Shown here piece by piece: positions 1-6,827 of a DNA stretch of 40,929 nt. Within the stretch, counting starts at the first letter, position 1; each line of letters opens with the position of its first letter. Below the pieces are notes generated by a model. That model searched no databases. It worked only from the letters and a program-made list of their open reading frames with translations, and was not told the origin of the DNA. Location: contig CAJYSA010000115.1 in assembly GCA_913777325.1 (NCBI GenBank), positions 1 through 40,929 of the forward strand, in the 5' to 3' direction. Source of the DNA: an uncultured Sphingomonas sp. GTDB lineage: Bacteria > Pseudomonadota > Alphaproteobacteria > Sphingomonadales > Sphingomonadaceae. The position numbers were made by a program, and so were the translations under genes.

Positions 1-124
1 ACCAGCATCCCGATCTCGCCGCCTGACACACCGCCAAGCGAACAGCCTAGACCAACGGGATGAGGGGTCCCTTTTCGACGCCGATCACTCCGCTACCGGG
101 GTCCCTTTTCCACGCCGATCCACA
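1..124 (-). mobile_element. Truncated end of an IS21-family insertion sequence
   Basis: Read on the minus strand, the element begins at 124 with TGT and carries two near-identical subterminal repeats, at 98-123 and 64-88. Both end in AAAAGGGACCCC. Multiple repeats of this kind at a TG-starting terminus are typical of IS21-family elements. After the repeats, a reading frame enters the window edge: GTG at 29 or ATG at 8 would begin a protein whose frame reads GEIGMLV. This resembles the start of IstA transposases from memory only, since the body of the gene lies outside the window. Whether the element is complete cannot be told from here. Confidence 0.7.
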
Positions 125-136
125 ACCCTGAGGGAA

Positions 137-170
137 CGGCGGTTGCAGGCCTGCAGCCGCCGCTTTTTTT
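137..170 (+). terminator. Rho-independent terminator
   Basis: The bases at 137-162 form a G+C-rich stem with one G-U pair, centred on CAGGCCTG, and run directly into seven T residues (164-170). This is a strong intrinsic terminator for plus-strand transcription. No plus-strand gene precedes it in the window; the IS21 end lies only 12 bases to its left. Either the gene it served lies beyond the insertion sequence, or the insertion landed between that gene and its terminator. Confidence 0.7.
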
Positions 171-573
171 GCGTACCGCGGTCGTGCAACCCAGCTAAGT
201 AAACCTGCAGATCGACCTGCCAAAGATTGTGGCAAGATCGCCCTGCCACCGGCAAAGCCGCGGTTTTCAGCCACTTCCTGGCTTCGCGGGACGAATGTTT
301 GTTTCTGAGGTGGCGTGTTTGCGCGAGATCTGGTGGTGCGTGAGGCGGCAATCTGTCGGGCTGCGCTCTGAATGACGGCGATGGCCCCGTCATCCTTTTG
401 GGCTGTCGGTGCGCTTCCGTACTGCCCCACTCCTTCGAAGAGAATGCGCAGGCAAATTGCGTTTTTTCTGCGAGAGCCGGTTTCTCCTCGATACGGCTAC
501 CTGTGCCGCGCTACCCGAAAATGCGCCATTCTCGCGCGTTCTCGCGGGCAATGCCTTAGATTTCAGGACTGAG
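171..573. other. Gene-free strip between the IS21 end and tRNA-Ser
   Basis: I see no credible gene in these roughly 400 bases. The open frames are short, overlap one another on both strands, have no ribosome binding site and resemble no family I know. The strip contains several T- and A-rich runs and looks less G+C-rich than the rest of the window. That fits sequence acquired at the 3' end of a tRNA gene, a common integration site, but no integrase fragment or repeated tRNA end is visible here. Confidence 0.4.
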
Positions 574-664
574 TGGCGGAGCGGGAGGGATTCGAACCCT
601 CGATACGCTTTTGACGTATACTCACTTTCCAGGCGAGCGCCTTCGACCACTCGGCCACCGCTCC
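574..664 (-). tRNA. tRNA-Ser (anticodon GGA)
   Basis: The minus strand folds as a class II tRNA. The acceptor stem pairs GGAGCGG (664-658) with CCGCTCC (584-578), followed by discriminator G and an encoded CCA (576-574). The anticodon arm reads CTCGC-CTGGAAA-GTGAG, which gives anticodon GGA. A long variable arm (TATACG...CGTATC) follows, then a TGG-free T arm with GGTTCGAATCC. The long variable arm and the anticodon identify serine, reading UCC and UCU codons. The 3' end faces the IS21-bearing strip. Confidence 0.96.
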
Positions 665-757
665 GCATAGCATGGAAGCGCTCGCCCTAGTGGGTGTCGC
701 GGCGGGACGCAAGCGGATCGATTGCGTCGCGCCACCCGATCGGCCAGCCTGCGCACC

Positions 758-1606
758 ATGATGATCGTCGTCCCGCTGCTGCTCGCGCTCCAGGCCACCC
801 CCGCACTCTCCGCGCCGCACGAACCCGCCGCGTCGGACTGGCGTGCGATCCCCGACGACGAGCTGCTGGTGATGCGGCTGGCCGGCGACCGCGTCGTCAT
901 GATCCGGCTCGCCGCCACGCTCGCGCCGGCGCATGTCGCCAATATCCGCAAGCTCGCGAGCGCTGGCTGGTGGGATAGCGAGAGCGTCTACCGCGTGCAG
1001 GAGAATTGGGTCGCGCAATGGGGCGATGCGACCGAGAAGAAACCGCTGCCGCCCGGCGTCGCGGGCCATGTCATGCCGGAGTTCGAGATCGCGCAATTCG
1101 CTCCCGCGCAACGCATGACGCGCGCTGACACTCATTCGGCGGCATCAGGCGTCACCGCCGACGGCTGGCCAATCGCTGGCGACGGGCATGGCCATGCGTG
1201 GCTCACGCATTGCTACGGCATGGTCGGGGTCGCGCGCGACGAGGCGGTCACCAGCGGGTCGGGCGCGGAGCTGTTCACCCCGATCGGCCAGTCGGCGCGG
1301 CGCCTGGATCGCAACTACGCCGTCGTTGGCCGTGTGATCGAGGGGATGCAGCATCTCTCCGCATTGCCGCGCGGCCCGGCGCCGATGGGCGTCCACGCCG
1401 ATCCGGCGGCGCGGGCACGGATCGTCACGGTGACGCTCGCCAGCGCCCTGCCCGCCGCCGAACGCCCGCACTTCCAATATCGCGCTGCCGATAATCCGCG
1501 CTTCGCCGCGCTGATCCATCGCCGCGAGAACCCGCCCTCCCCGACGATCGGCTCGGGTGGCGCGGACGTCTGCGAAGTGCCGCTCGAGGTCAGGCGCGCG
1601 CCCTGA
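758..1606 (+). CDS. Exported cyclophilin-type peptidyl-prolyl isomerase
   Basis: The protein has about 282 residues and resembles the cyclophilin-like (PpiA/PpiB) fold of periplasmic peptidyl-prolyl cis-trans isomerases, which assist folding of exported proteins. An N-terminal signal peptide (MMIVVPLLLALQATPALSA) is followed by a segment in which ADRVVMIRLAATLAPAHV-like sequence precedes the FWDSESVYRV-like strand typical of the family. The usual short core is extended by insertions and a longer C-terminus. I chose the ATG at 758 because it opens directly on the signal peptide; a TTG at 722 would add a basic 12-residue extension. No clear Shine-Dalgarno sequence supports either start. The gene stands alone, convergent with the Mla operon seven bases downstream. 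The assignment to the fold is firm; activity is inferred. Confidence 0.8.
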   Translation: MMIVVPLLLALQATPALSAPHEPAASDWRAIPDDELLVMRLAGDRVVMIRLAATLAPAHVANIRKLASAGWWDSESVYRVQENWVAQWGDATEKKPLPPGVAGHVMPEFEIAQFAPAQRMTRADTHSAASGVTADGWPIAGDGHGHAWLTHCYGMVGVARDEAVTSGSGAELFTPIGQSARRLDRNYAVVGRVIEGMQHLSALPRGPAPMGVHADPAARARIVTVTLASALPAAERPHFQYRAADNPRFAALIHRRENPPSPTIGSGGADVCEVPLEVRRAP

Positions 1607-1612
1607 CGTGGC

Positions 1613-2218
1613 TCAACGCTGCGCCGCCACCCAATCCGCCACCTGCTGCGCGACCTGATTGGCGGCCTGACTGAGCGCCGCGCCCGATTGCGGGGCGTCG
1701 ATCGCGCTCAGCGGCGCGCGCGCTTCGAAGCGCTGCTTCTCGACGTTGGTCTTGCCGGCGGGAGTGAACGACGCGTCATAGATCACCACGGCCTGCCGCT
1801 GCGCCGCGTCGACGCCGAAGGTCCGCAGCTCACCGCCCAGCGACGCGGTCGGCGCGTCGAAGGATTGCGCCGTCGACAGCACGACCATCTTCGCGCGCAC
1901 CGTCAACGTGTCGGATACCAACCGCGCGAACAGCCGCGCGGGCGGCTCGGCCCATTGCGCGTTCTTGACATAGGCGATCGACGTATCGGTCGCCTGCACC
2001 GGCACGCGCGTGCCCGCGATCGACTGCGGCACTGCCGGCACCTCGACCACGATCGTCCGCCCGGTGGCGGAATTCTGCATCGTGCCGACCGCCGGCTGCG
2101 CTTGGGGCGCGATCGTCAACAGCGACGGCGGCGGTGCCGCGCCGAAGCGGATGCAGCCGGCCAGCGGCACCAGCGCGGCGACGATCAGGAGCTTGTTCGC
2201 GAAGGCACGCACGATCAT
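1613..2218 (-). CDS. ABC-type transport auxiliary lipoprotein (PqiC/DUF330-like)
   Basis: This 201-residue protein starts with a lipoprotein signal peptide ending in the lipobox LAGC (cysteine near residue 22), so it should be lipid-anchored in the periplasm. The remainder resembles the PqiC/ABC-transport auxiliary lipoprotein family that accompanies MCE-domain transporters. It includes the alternating strands around VEVPAVPQSIAGTRVPVQA and a C-terminal helix. It is the last gene of the mla operon, and its ATG overlaps the mlaD stop by four bases (ATGA, 2215-2218), which implies translational coupling. In the operon it probably links the inner-membrane MlaFED complex to an outer-membrane partner, a role classic Mla systems give to MlaC and MlaA, which are not encoded here. 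Confidence 0.85.
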   Translation of the reverse strand: MIVRAFANKLLIVAALVPLAGCIRFGAAPPPSLLTIAPQAQPAVGTMQNSATGRTIVVEVPAVPQSIAGTRVPVQATDTSIAYVKNAQWAEPPARLFARLVSDTLTVRAKMVVLSTAQSFDAPTASLGGELRTFGVDAAQRQAVVIYDASFTPAGKTNVEKQRFEARAPLSAIDAPQSGAALSQAANQVAQQVADWVAAQR

Positions 2219-3180
2219 TTCCCCTTGTAATCCGGCAGCGCGGGCTGCCCCACCAGCGCACTGGCGCCGCCCTGTTCCACTCGCTCCGAGATGCTCTTCA
2301 GCGACGCGGCGGTCACGCGCAGGTCTCGCACGAGCTGGTTGACCTGCGGGATCGTCTGCTTGCTGAACGTGGTCAGCCCCGGCCGCGCATCGCCGATCGC
2401 GGCGTTCAGCGTCTCCGCGCTCTGCTGCGCCGAGGTGATCGCCTTGTTCAAATTCGCCATCGCCGGCTGGACGTCATTGGCGAGCACGCCGTTGGTGGTC
2501 TGCGCCAACGCACCGATCTGCTCGGCGGCATTGCCCGCCTGCTGGATCGCGACGCGGGTCTGCGCCAGCGTGGCGGCGATCTCGGGTCCGCGATCGGCCA
2601 GCGCATCGGTCAGCCGGTTGGTATTGTCGAGGATCCCCGCGATCGACGCCTGGTTGCGGTCGCTCAGCATCCCGGTCAGCCGCTCGGTCAGCGTCGACAG
2701 CCGCTCCAGCAACTGCGGCGCCGAATTCAGGATCGCGCCGATCCCGCCGGTCTTGGTCGGGATCACCGGCACGCCCAGCGGGCATACGCTCTTGGCCTTG
2801 TCGCCGTCGGGGCAGGTAATCGGCTGCGCGCCCTTAATCGCGCCGTCCAGGCTGACGGTGCTGGTGCCGGTGAAGCTGCCTTGGATCGTGGCGGTGGTGC
2901 CGCGCAGGATCGGCGTATCGTCGTTCACGCTGATGCGCACCCGCACATATTGCGGATCCGGCTTCCACAGCGAAATGCTCTTCACCTGCCCCGACGGCAC
3001 GCCGGAGAAGGTGACCGACGATCCCTTGGCCAGGCCATCGACCGACTGGCGGAAGAAGATGTCGTAATCGCGCTCCTCCGCGCCGCCGATCCGTGCGATC
3101 CACACGGTGAAGATCGCGACGAGGGCGAGCAGGATCAGCACCACGGCGCCGACGAGGACATGGTTCGAACGCGTTTCCAT
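2215..3180 (-). CDS. mlaD: MlaD-family MCE-domain lipid transport protein
   Basis: This 321-residue protein is the periplasmic substrate-binding ring subunit of an Mla-type phospholipid transporter. A single N-terminal membrane anchor (about residues 7-28, LVGAVVLILLALVAIFTVWI) precedes one MCE domain (about 35-120, containing the FSGVPSGQVKSISL segment). A long, largely helical C-terminal region (about 170-310) follows, rich in Gln, Ala and Asn and likely coiled. It is longer than the E. coli MlaD (about 183 residues), as is usual for alphaproteobacterial forms. The start at 3180 is preceded by a GAGGGG ribosome binding site. The gene lies four bases below mlaF and overlaps the lipoprotein gene. 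MCE rings span the periplasm and pass lipids. Confidence 0.92.
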   Translation of the reverse strand: METRSNHVLVGAVVLILLALVAIFTVWIARIGGAEERDYDIFFRQSVDGLAKGSSVTFSGVPSGQVKSISLWKPDPQYVRVRISVNDDTPILRGTTATIQGSFTGTSTVSLDGAIKGAQPITCPDGDKAKSVCPLGVPVIPTKTGGIGAILNSAPQLLERLSTLTERLTGMLSDRNQASIAGILDNTNRLTDALADRGPEIAATLAQTRVAIQQAGNAAEQIGALAQTTNGVLANDVQPAMANLNKAITSAQQSAETLNAAIGDARPGLTTFSKQTIPQVNQLVRDLRVTAASLKSISERVEQGGASALVGQPALPDYKGK

Positions 3181-3184
3181 CTCT

Positions 3185-4147
3185 TCAGCCCCTCTCGCCG
3201 GCGCGATGGTCCGGCTTGCTCAGGTCCACCGCTTGCGCACCGCGGGCGTAATCGTCGGCCATTCCGCCCTGCGAGCGTTGGCCGCTTCGTTCATGCGCTA
3301 CCTCGGTCGGGTGCGCGGCGGCCTCGCGCGCGGCGCTCGCCTGCTGCCCGCGATCCTGCGAGGCGACCGCGGCGCGCCCGCGCGGCCCATTGAAATATTC
3401 CTGGATCCACGGATGATCCAGCGCGAGCAGTTCATCGATCGTGCCCACCGCGATCACCCGCTTGTCCGCGAGCACCGCCACCCGGTCGCAGATCGCGTAG
3501 AGCGTATCCAGATCATGCGTGATCAGGAACACCGTCAGCCCCAGCGTCTTCTGAAGCGCCTTGGTCAGATCGTCGAACGCCGCCGCGCCGATCGGGTCGA
3601 GCCCGGCGGTGGGTTCGTCGAGGAACATCAATTCGGGGTCGAGCGCCAGCGCGCGCGCCAGACCGGCACGCTTCCTCATCCCGCCCGACAGCTCGGCGGG
3701 GAATTTCGGCCCCGCGTCGGCGGGCAGGCCCGTCATCACCACCTTATACGACGCGATCTCGTCGAGGAGCGCGAGGTCCAGCTCGGGATAGAATTCGCGC
3801 AGCGGCACCTGCACGTTCTCGGCGACGGTCAGGGTCGAGAACAAGGCGCCGCCCTGGAACAACACGCCCCAGCGCTTGCGGATCTCCACCGTGTCGAGCT
3901 CGCTGCGGTTCAGCGTCGGCTCGCCGAATACCTCGACCTGCCCGGCGCTGGGCGATTGCAGTCCGATGATCGAGCGCATCAGCACCGACTTGCCGGTGCC
4001 CGATCCGCCGACCACACCCAGGATTTCGCCCCGGCGCACTTCCAGGTCGAGCTTGTCGTGGATCACCTGATCGCCGAACTCGTTGCGCAGGCCGCTCACC
4101 TTGATGATCGGCGCGTCGTCGGGGCGGGTGCGATGATGCTGCGGCAT
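3185..4147 (-). CDS. mlaF: MlaF-family ABC transporter ATPase
   Basis: This 320-residue ATPase energises the MlaFED phospholipid transporter at the cytoplasmic face. Walker A is GGSGTGKS (47-54), the ABC signature LSGGM (153-157) and Walker B LMFLDEP (173-179), followed by the D-loop AGLD. The start is the ATG at 4147, whose first base is the last base of the mlaE stop (TGATG). The upstream in-frame extension lies inside mlaE and is an artefact. The last 60 or so residues, after FNGPRGR, are a polar, Ala/Gln/Arg-rich tail that goes beyond the usual MlaF length of about 270 and has no recognisable motif. I do not know whether this tail is functional; in E. coli the MlaF C-terminus contacts the other protomer and MlaB. 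Confidence 0.93.
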   Translation of the reverse strand: MPQHHRTRPDDAPIIKVSGLRNEFGDQVIHDKLDLEVRRGEILGVVGGSGTGKSVLMRSIIGLQSPSAGQVEVFGEPTLNRSELDTVEIRKRWGVLFQGGALFSTLTVAENVQVPLREFYPELDLALLDEIASYKVVMTGLPADAGPKFPAELSGGMRKRAGLARALALDPELMFLDEPTAGLDPIGAAAFDDLTKALQKTLGLTVFLITHDLDTLYAICDRVAVLADKRVIAVGTIDELLALDHPWIQEYFNGPRGRAAVASQDRGQQASAAREAAAHPTEVAHERSGQRSQGGMADDYARGAQAVDLSKPDHRAGERG

Positions 4148-5268
4148 CAGATCCAGCCGATCTGTTCGAAGAACACCGCGAAGAACGCATCGACCACGAT
4201 CACCATGAAGATCGCCTGCACCACCGCCGACGTGGTCTTCAACCCGACCTGTTCGGCGTCGCCCTTCACCTGCATCCCCTGAAAACACCCCGCGACCGCG
4301 ATGATCGCGCCGAACACCGGCGCCTTGATCAGCCCGACGAACACGTCGGTGATCGGCACCACCTCACGAATGCGCGCGACGAACGCCACCGGCGGAATGT
4401 CGAGCGCGAACCAGCACAGCAATCCGCCGCCGATGATCGCGATCACCGACGAATAGAAGCCCAGCAGTGGCATCAAGATGATCGCCGCGATCGTGCGCGG
4501 CAGCACCAGCGCCTCCATCGGCGACACGCCGATCGTGCGCATCGCGTCGATCTCCTCGGTCAGCTTCATCGTGCCGAGTTGCGCGGCGAATGCCGATCCC
4601 GAACGCCCCGCGACCATGATCGCGGTCATCAGCACGCCCAGCTCGCGCATCGTGATGCGCCCCACCAGGTTGATCGTGAACGCCTCCGCGCCGAACTGCC
4701 GCAGCTGCACCGCGCCCTGTTGCGCGATCACGACGCCGATCAGGAAGCTCATCAGCCCGATGATGCCCAGCGCCGACACGCCGACCACCTCGAAACGCTG
4801 CACCGTGGCGTTGAAGCGAAAACGGCTGGGATGGCGCAGCACGCTGCCGAACGCGATCACCGTCTCGCCCATGAAGGCGAGCAGCCCCAGCGCGGTGCGC
4901 GCCGAATTGGCGGTCGATTCGCCGATCTCCGCCAGCACGCGTCCGAACGCCGAGCGCGACTGCGGGCGCATCTGCACCGGCTGGTCGGCCGCCTGCACCT
5001 GCTCCAGCAGGTTCTGCCCGTCGCCGCTCAGTCCCTCGATCCGCGCCTTGCGCTCGCGTGCGAAGCGGTGGATCACCCACGCGCCAATCGTATCGATCCG
5101 ATCGATCCCGGAAAGGTCGATCACCGAGACGTCGCCGTCCTGCCGGTCCAGCCGCGCCGGCAGGTCGCCCAGCCTCGGCAGGGACAGGTCGCCCGTGAAG
5201 CGGAGCACGTGCCCCGCGTCGTCGCGATCGACGTTGAAGTCGGCTGCCGCAGTCATCGGTCGGTCCAT
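4147..5268 (-). CDS. mlaE: STAS-MlaE fusion, phospholipid ABC transporter permease
   Basis: This 373-residue protein combines two functions that E. coli encodes separately. Residues about 10-95 form a STAS domain (DVSVIDLSGIDRIDTIGAW) like MlaB, the regulator of the ATPase. Residues about 115-373 form the MlaE permease with about six membrane spans, including the family signature region ELGVLMTAIMVAGRSGSAFA. The protein is the inner-membrane channel for lipids. No strong Shine-Dalgarno sequence marks the ATG at 5268; a second ATG four codons on is equally possible. It is the first gene of the four-gene operon mlaE-mlaF-mlaD-lipoprotein. Its 3' end overlaps the mlaF start by one base. Confidence 0.92.
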   Translation of the reverse strand: MDRPMTAAADFNVDRDDAGHVLRFTGDLSLPRLGDLPARLDRQDGDVSVIDLSGIDRIDTIGAWVIHRFARERKARIEGLSGDGQNLLEQVQAADQPVQMRPQSRSAFGRVLAEIGESTANSARTALGLLAFMGETVIAFGSVLRHPSRFRFNATVQRFEVVGVSALGIIGLMSFLIGVVIAQQGAVQLRQFGAEAFTINLVGRITMRELGVLMTAIMVAGRSGSAFAAQLGTMKLTEEIDAMRTIGVSPMEALVLPRTIAAIILMPLLGFYSSVIAIIGGGLLCWFALDIPPVAFVARIREVVPITDVFVGLIKAPVFGAIIAVAGCFQGMQVKGDAEQVGLKTTSAVVQAIFMVIVVDAFFAVFFEQIGWI

Positions 5269-5327
5269 GCGGCAAAGTCCATGCCGTCACAAGCGCCCAA
5301 AGCGCCAATCGTTCCGCGCGCGTACCA

Positions 5328-5353
5328 CTTTTGTGATCGATCGCTCACAAAAG
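5328..5353. repeat. Perfect 9-bp inverted repeat upstream of mlaE
   Basis: CTTTTGTGA (5328-5336) and its exact reverse complement TCACAAAAG (5345-5353) flank an eight-base centre, TCGATCGC. The right arm includes the stop codon of the DUF445 gene. No T run follows on the minus strand, so it is a poor intrinsic terminator. The TGTGA...TCACA arms recall a CRP/FNR-type site, but the spacing is eight bases instead of six. Confidence 0.6.
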
Positions 5354-6595
5354 CACGTCGACCGTGTGGATCGCGACGCCCACCAGCCCGCCGACCAGCG
5401 TGCCGTTGATGCGGATGAACTGCAGATCCTTGCCCACCGCATGTTCCAGCCGCTGGGTCACGGTCTGCGCATCCCACCCGCGCACCGTCTCCGACACCAG
5501 CCGCACGATCGCGTCGCCGTAATCGGCCGCCGCGCCGACGGCGGCGCGGCGCACGAAGCGGTTGATGATCCGCCCCAGCCGCGGATCGTCCTGCAGCGTC
5601 GCGCCCAGCTGGTGCAGCGCCTCGCCCAGCTTGCCCGCCATCAGCGCGTCCGGGTCACGCGCGGCGCGCAGCATCGCGGCGCGCGCCTGCTCCCACAGCC
5701 CGTTGATCCAGTCTTGCATTGCCGGATTCTCGAGCAGCTCGATCTTCACGCTTTCCACCCGCGCCCGCATCGCCGGATCATGCTGGAGCCGCTCGGCGAC
5801 GCTCGCCATCGCCTCCTCCACCTTCAGGCGCAGCGGATGGTCGCGGTTGTCGGCCATTTCCGCGACTAGCTTGTCGAGCCCGTCGATGATCTTGTTGGCC
5901 AGCGTCTCGTCCAGCCCGGTCCAGCGCAGCACAGTTCCCGCGCGGTCGTGCACCATCGCGCGGATCAGATGCTCGTTGGCGGCCAGCGCGCCGCGCGTCC
6001 AGCGCACCAGCGCGTCGATCACCGGGCGGTGGCGCTCCTCGGCCATCGCCGCCGCCAGCGCGCGCCCCAGCATCGGCGACAATTCGGTCTCGCGCACCCG
6101 CGTGACCATCATCGCGCGCACCATCCCGCCCAGCCGCTCCTGGTCGAGCGCCTGCAACACCTCGGTCGCCAGCCGCGAGATGCCGCGCGTGATCCGGCTG
6201 CCCCCCGCCCCGCGCGGGTTCGCCAGCCAGCGCCCGACCGCCGCGGCGACGTCGATGCGCTGCATTCGCCGTGCGACCACCGCCGGGATCAGGAAATACT
6301 CGCGCAGGAATTGCGCCAGTTGGTCGCCGATCCGGTCCTTGTTGCGCGGGATGATCGCAGTATGCGGGATCGGCACGCCCAGCGGATGCCGGAACAGCGC
6401 GGTCACCGCGAACCAGTCCGCCAACCCGCCGACCATCGCCGCCTCGGCAAAGGCACGGACGAAGCCCCAGAACGGATGTCGCGGCTCCAGCGCGCGCGAC
6501 GCCAGAAACGCGCCGGCCATGACCACCAGCAACAGCCCGGCCACCCGCCGCATCCGGACGAGCGCGGCGGGCGGGGGGGCGGCGCGGACGATCAT
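5345..6595 (-). CDS. DUF445 family membrane protein
   Basis: This 416-residue protein belongs to the DUF445 family (YjiN-like), whose function is unknown. An N-terminal hydrophobic span (about residues 16-33, VAGLLLVVMAGAFLASRAL) precedes a conserved segment (FAEAAMVGGLADWFAVTALFRHPLG) characteristic of the family. A long helical, Ala/Arg/Glu-rich domain follows. A second hydrophobic stretch closes the protein (INGTLVGGLVGVAIHTVDVLL), so both ends are probably in the membrane with a large soluble middle. It lies upstream of mlaE on the same strand with a 76-base gap that holds an inverted repeat. Cotranscription with the mla operon is possible but not shown. Confidence 0.88.
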   Translation of the reverse strand: MIVRAAPPPAALVRMRRVAGLLLVVMAGAFLASRALEPRHPFWGFVRAFAEAAMVGGLADWFAVTALFRHPLGVPIPHTAIIPRNKDRIGDQLAQFLREYFLIPAVVARRMQRIDVAAAVGRWLANPRGAGGSRITRGISRLATEVLQALDQERLGGMVRAMMVTRVRETELSPMLGRALAAAMAEERHRPVIDALVRWTRGALAANEHLIRAMVHDRAGTVLRWTGLDETLANKIIDGLDKLVAEMADNRDHPLRLKVEEAMASVAERLQHDPAMRARVESVKIELLENPAMQDWINGLWEQARAAMLRAARDPDALMAGKLGEALHQLGATLQDDPRLGRIINRFVRRAAVGAAADYGDAIVRLVSETVRGWDAQTVTQRLEHAVGKDLQFIRINGTLVGGLVGVAIHTVDVLL

Positions 6596-6698
6596 GCCCG
6601 TAACAATCCCCGATCGCCCGCGAAGTTCAAGCAGCCCTCGTCATTGCGGTCTTAATGACGAAGCCGGACAGCAACCGCAGACGACCGGCACGTCAAAT

Positions 6699-6803
6699 CC
6701 GTTCGTGCTGAGCCCGTCGAAGCACGTGCCGAGAGGCGCGCGCTCCCATGCTTGCCGACGGGCGCGCTCGTGACACGTGCTTCGACAAGCTCAGCACGAA
6801 CGG
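6699..6803. repeat. Dispersed inverted repeat pair (CGTTCGTGCTGAGC type)
   Basis: Two roughly 30-base arms face each other: 6699-6728 contains GTTCGTGCTGAGCCCGTCGA and 6774-6803 is its near-exact reverse complement, with a mismatch only in the middle (CCC against TTG). The intervening bases contain a further GCGCGC-rich inverted stretch. Sequences of this type are scattered through many alphaproteobacterial genomes in intergenic DNA. Here it fills the gap between the DUF445 gene and the 3' end of the efflux pump gene. It may act in mRNA processing or be a relic of a small mobile repeat. Confidence 0.75.
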
Positions 6804-6827
6804 CCAGCGTGATGGTCCAACGGCCTC

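Noticed and set aside
47-430. Overlapping short frames on the minus strand near the IS21 end
   Set aside because: They run through the terminal repeats of the IS and the terminator, have no ribosome binding site and resemble nothing.
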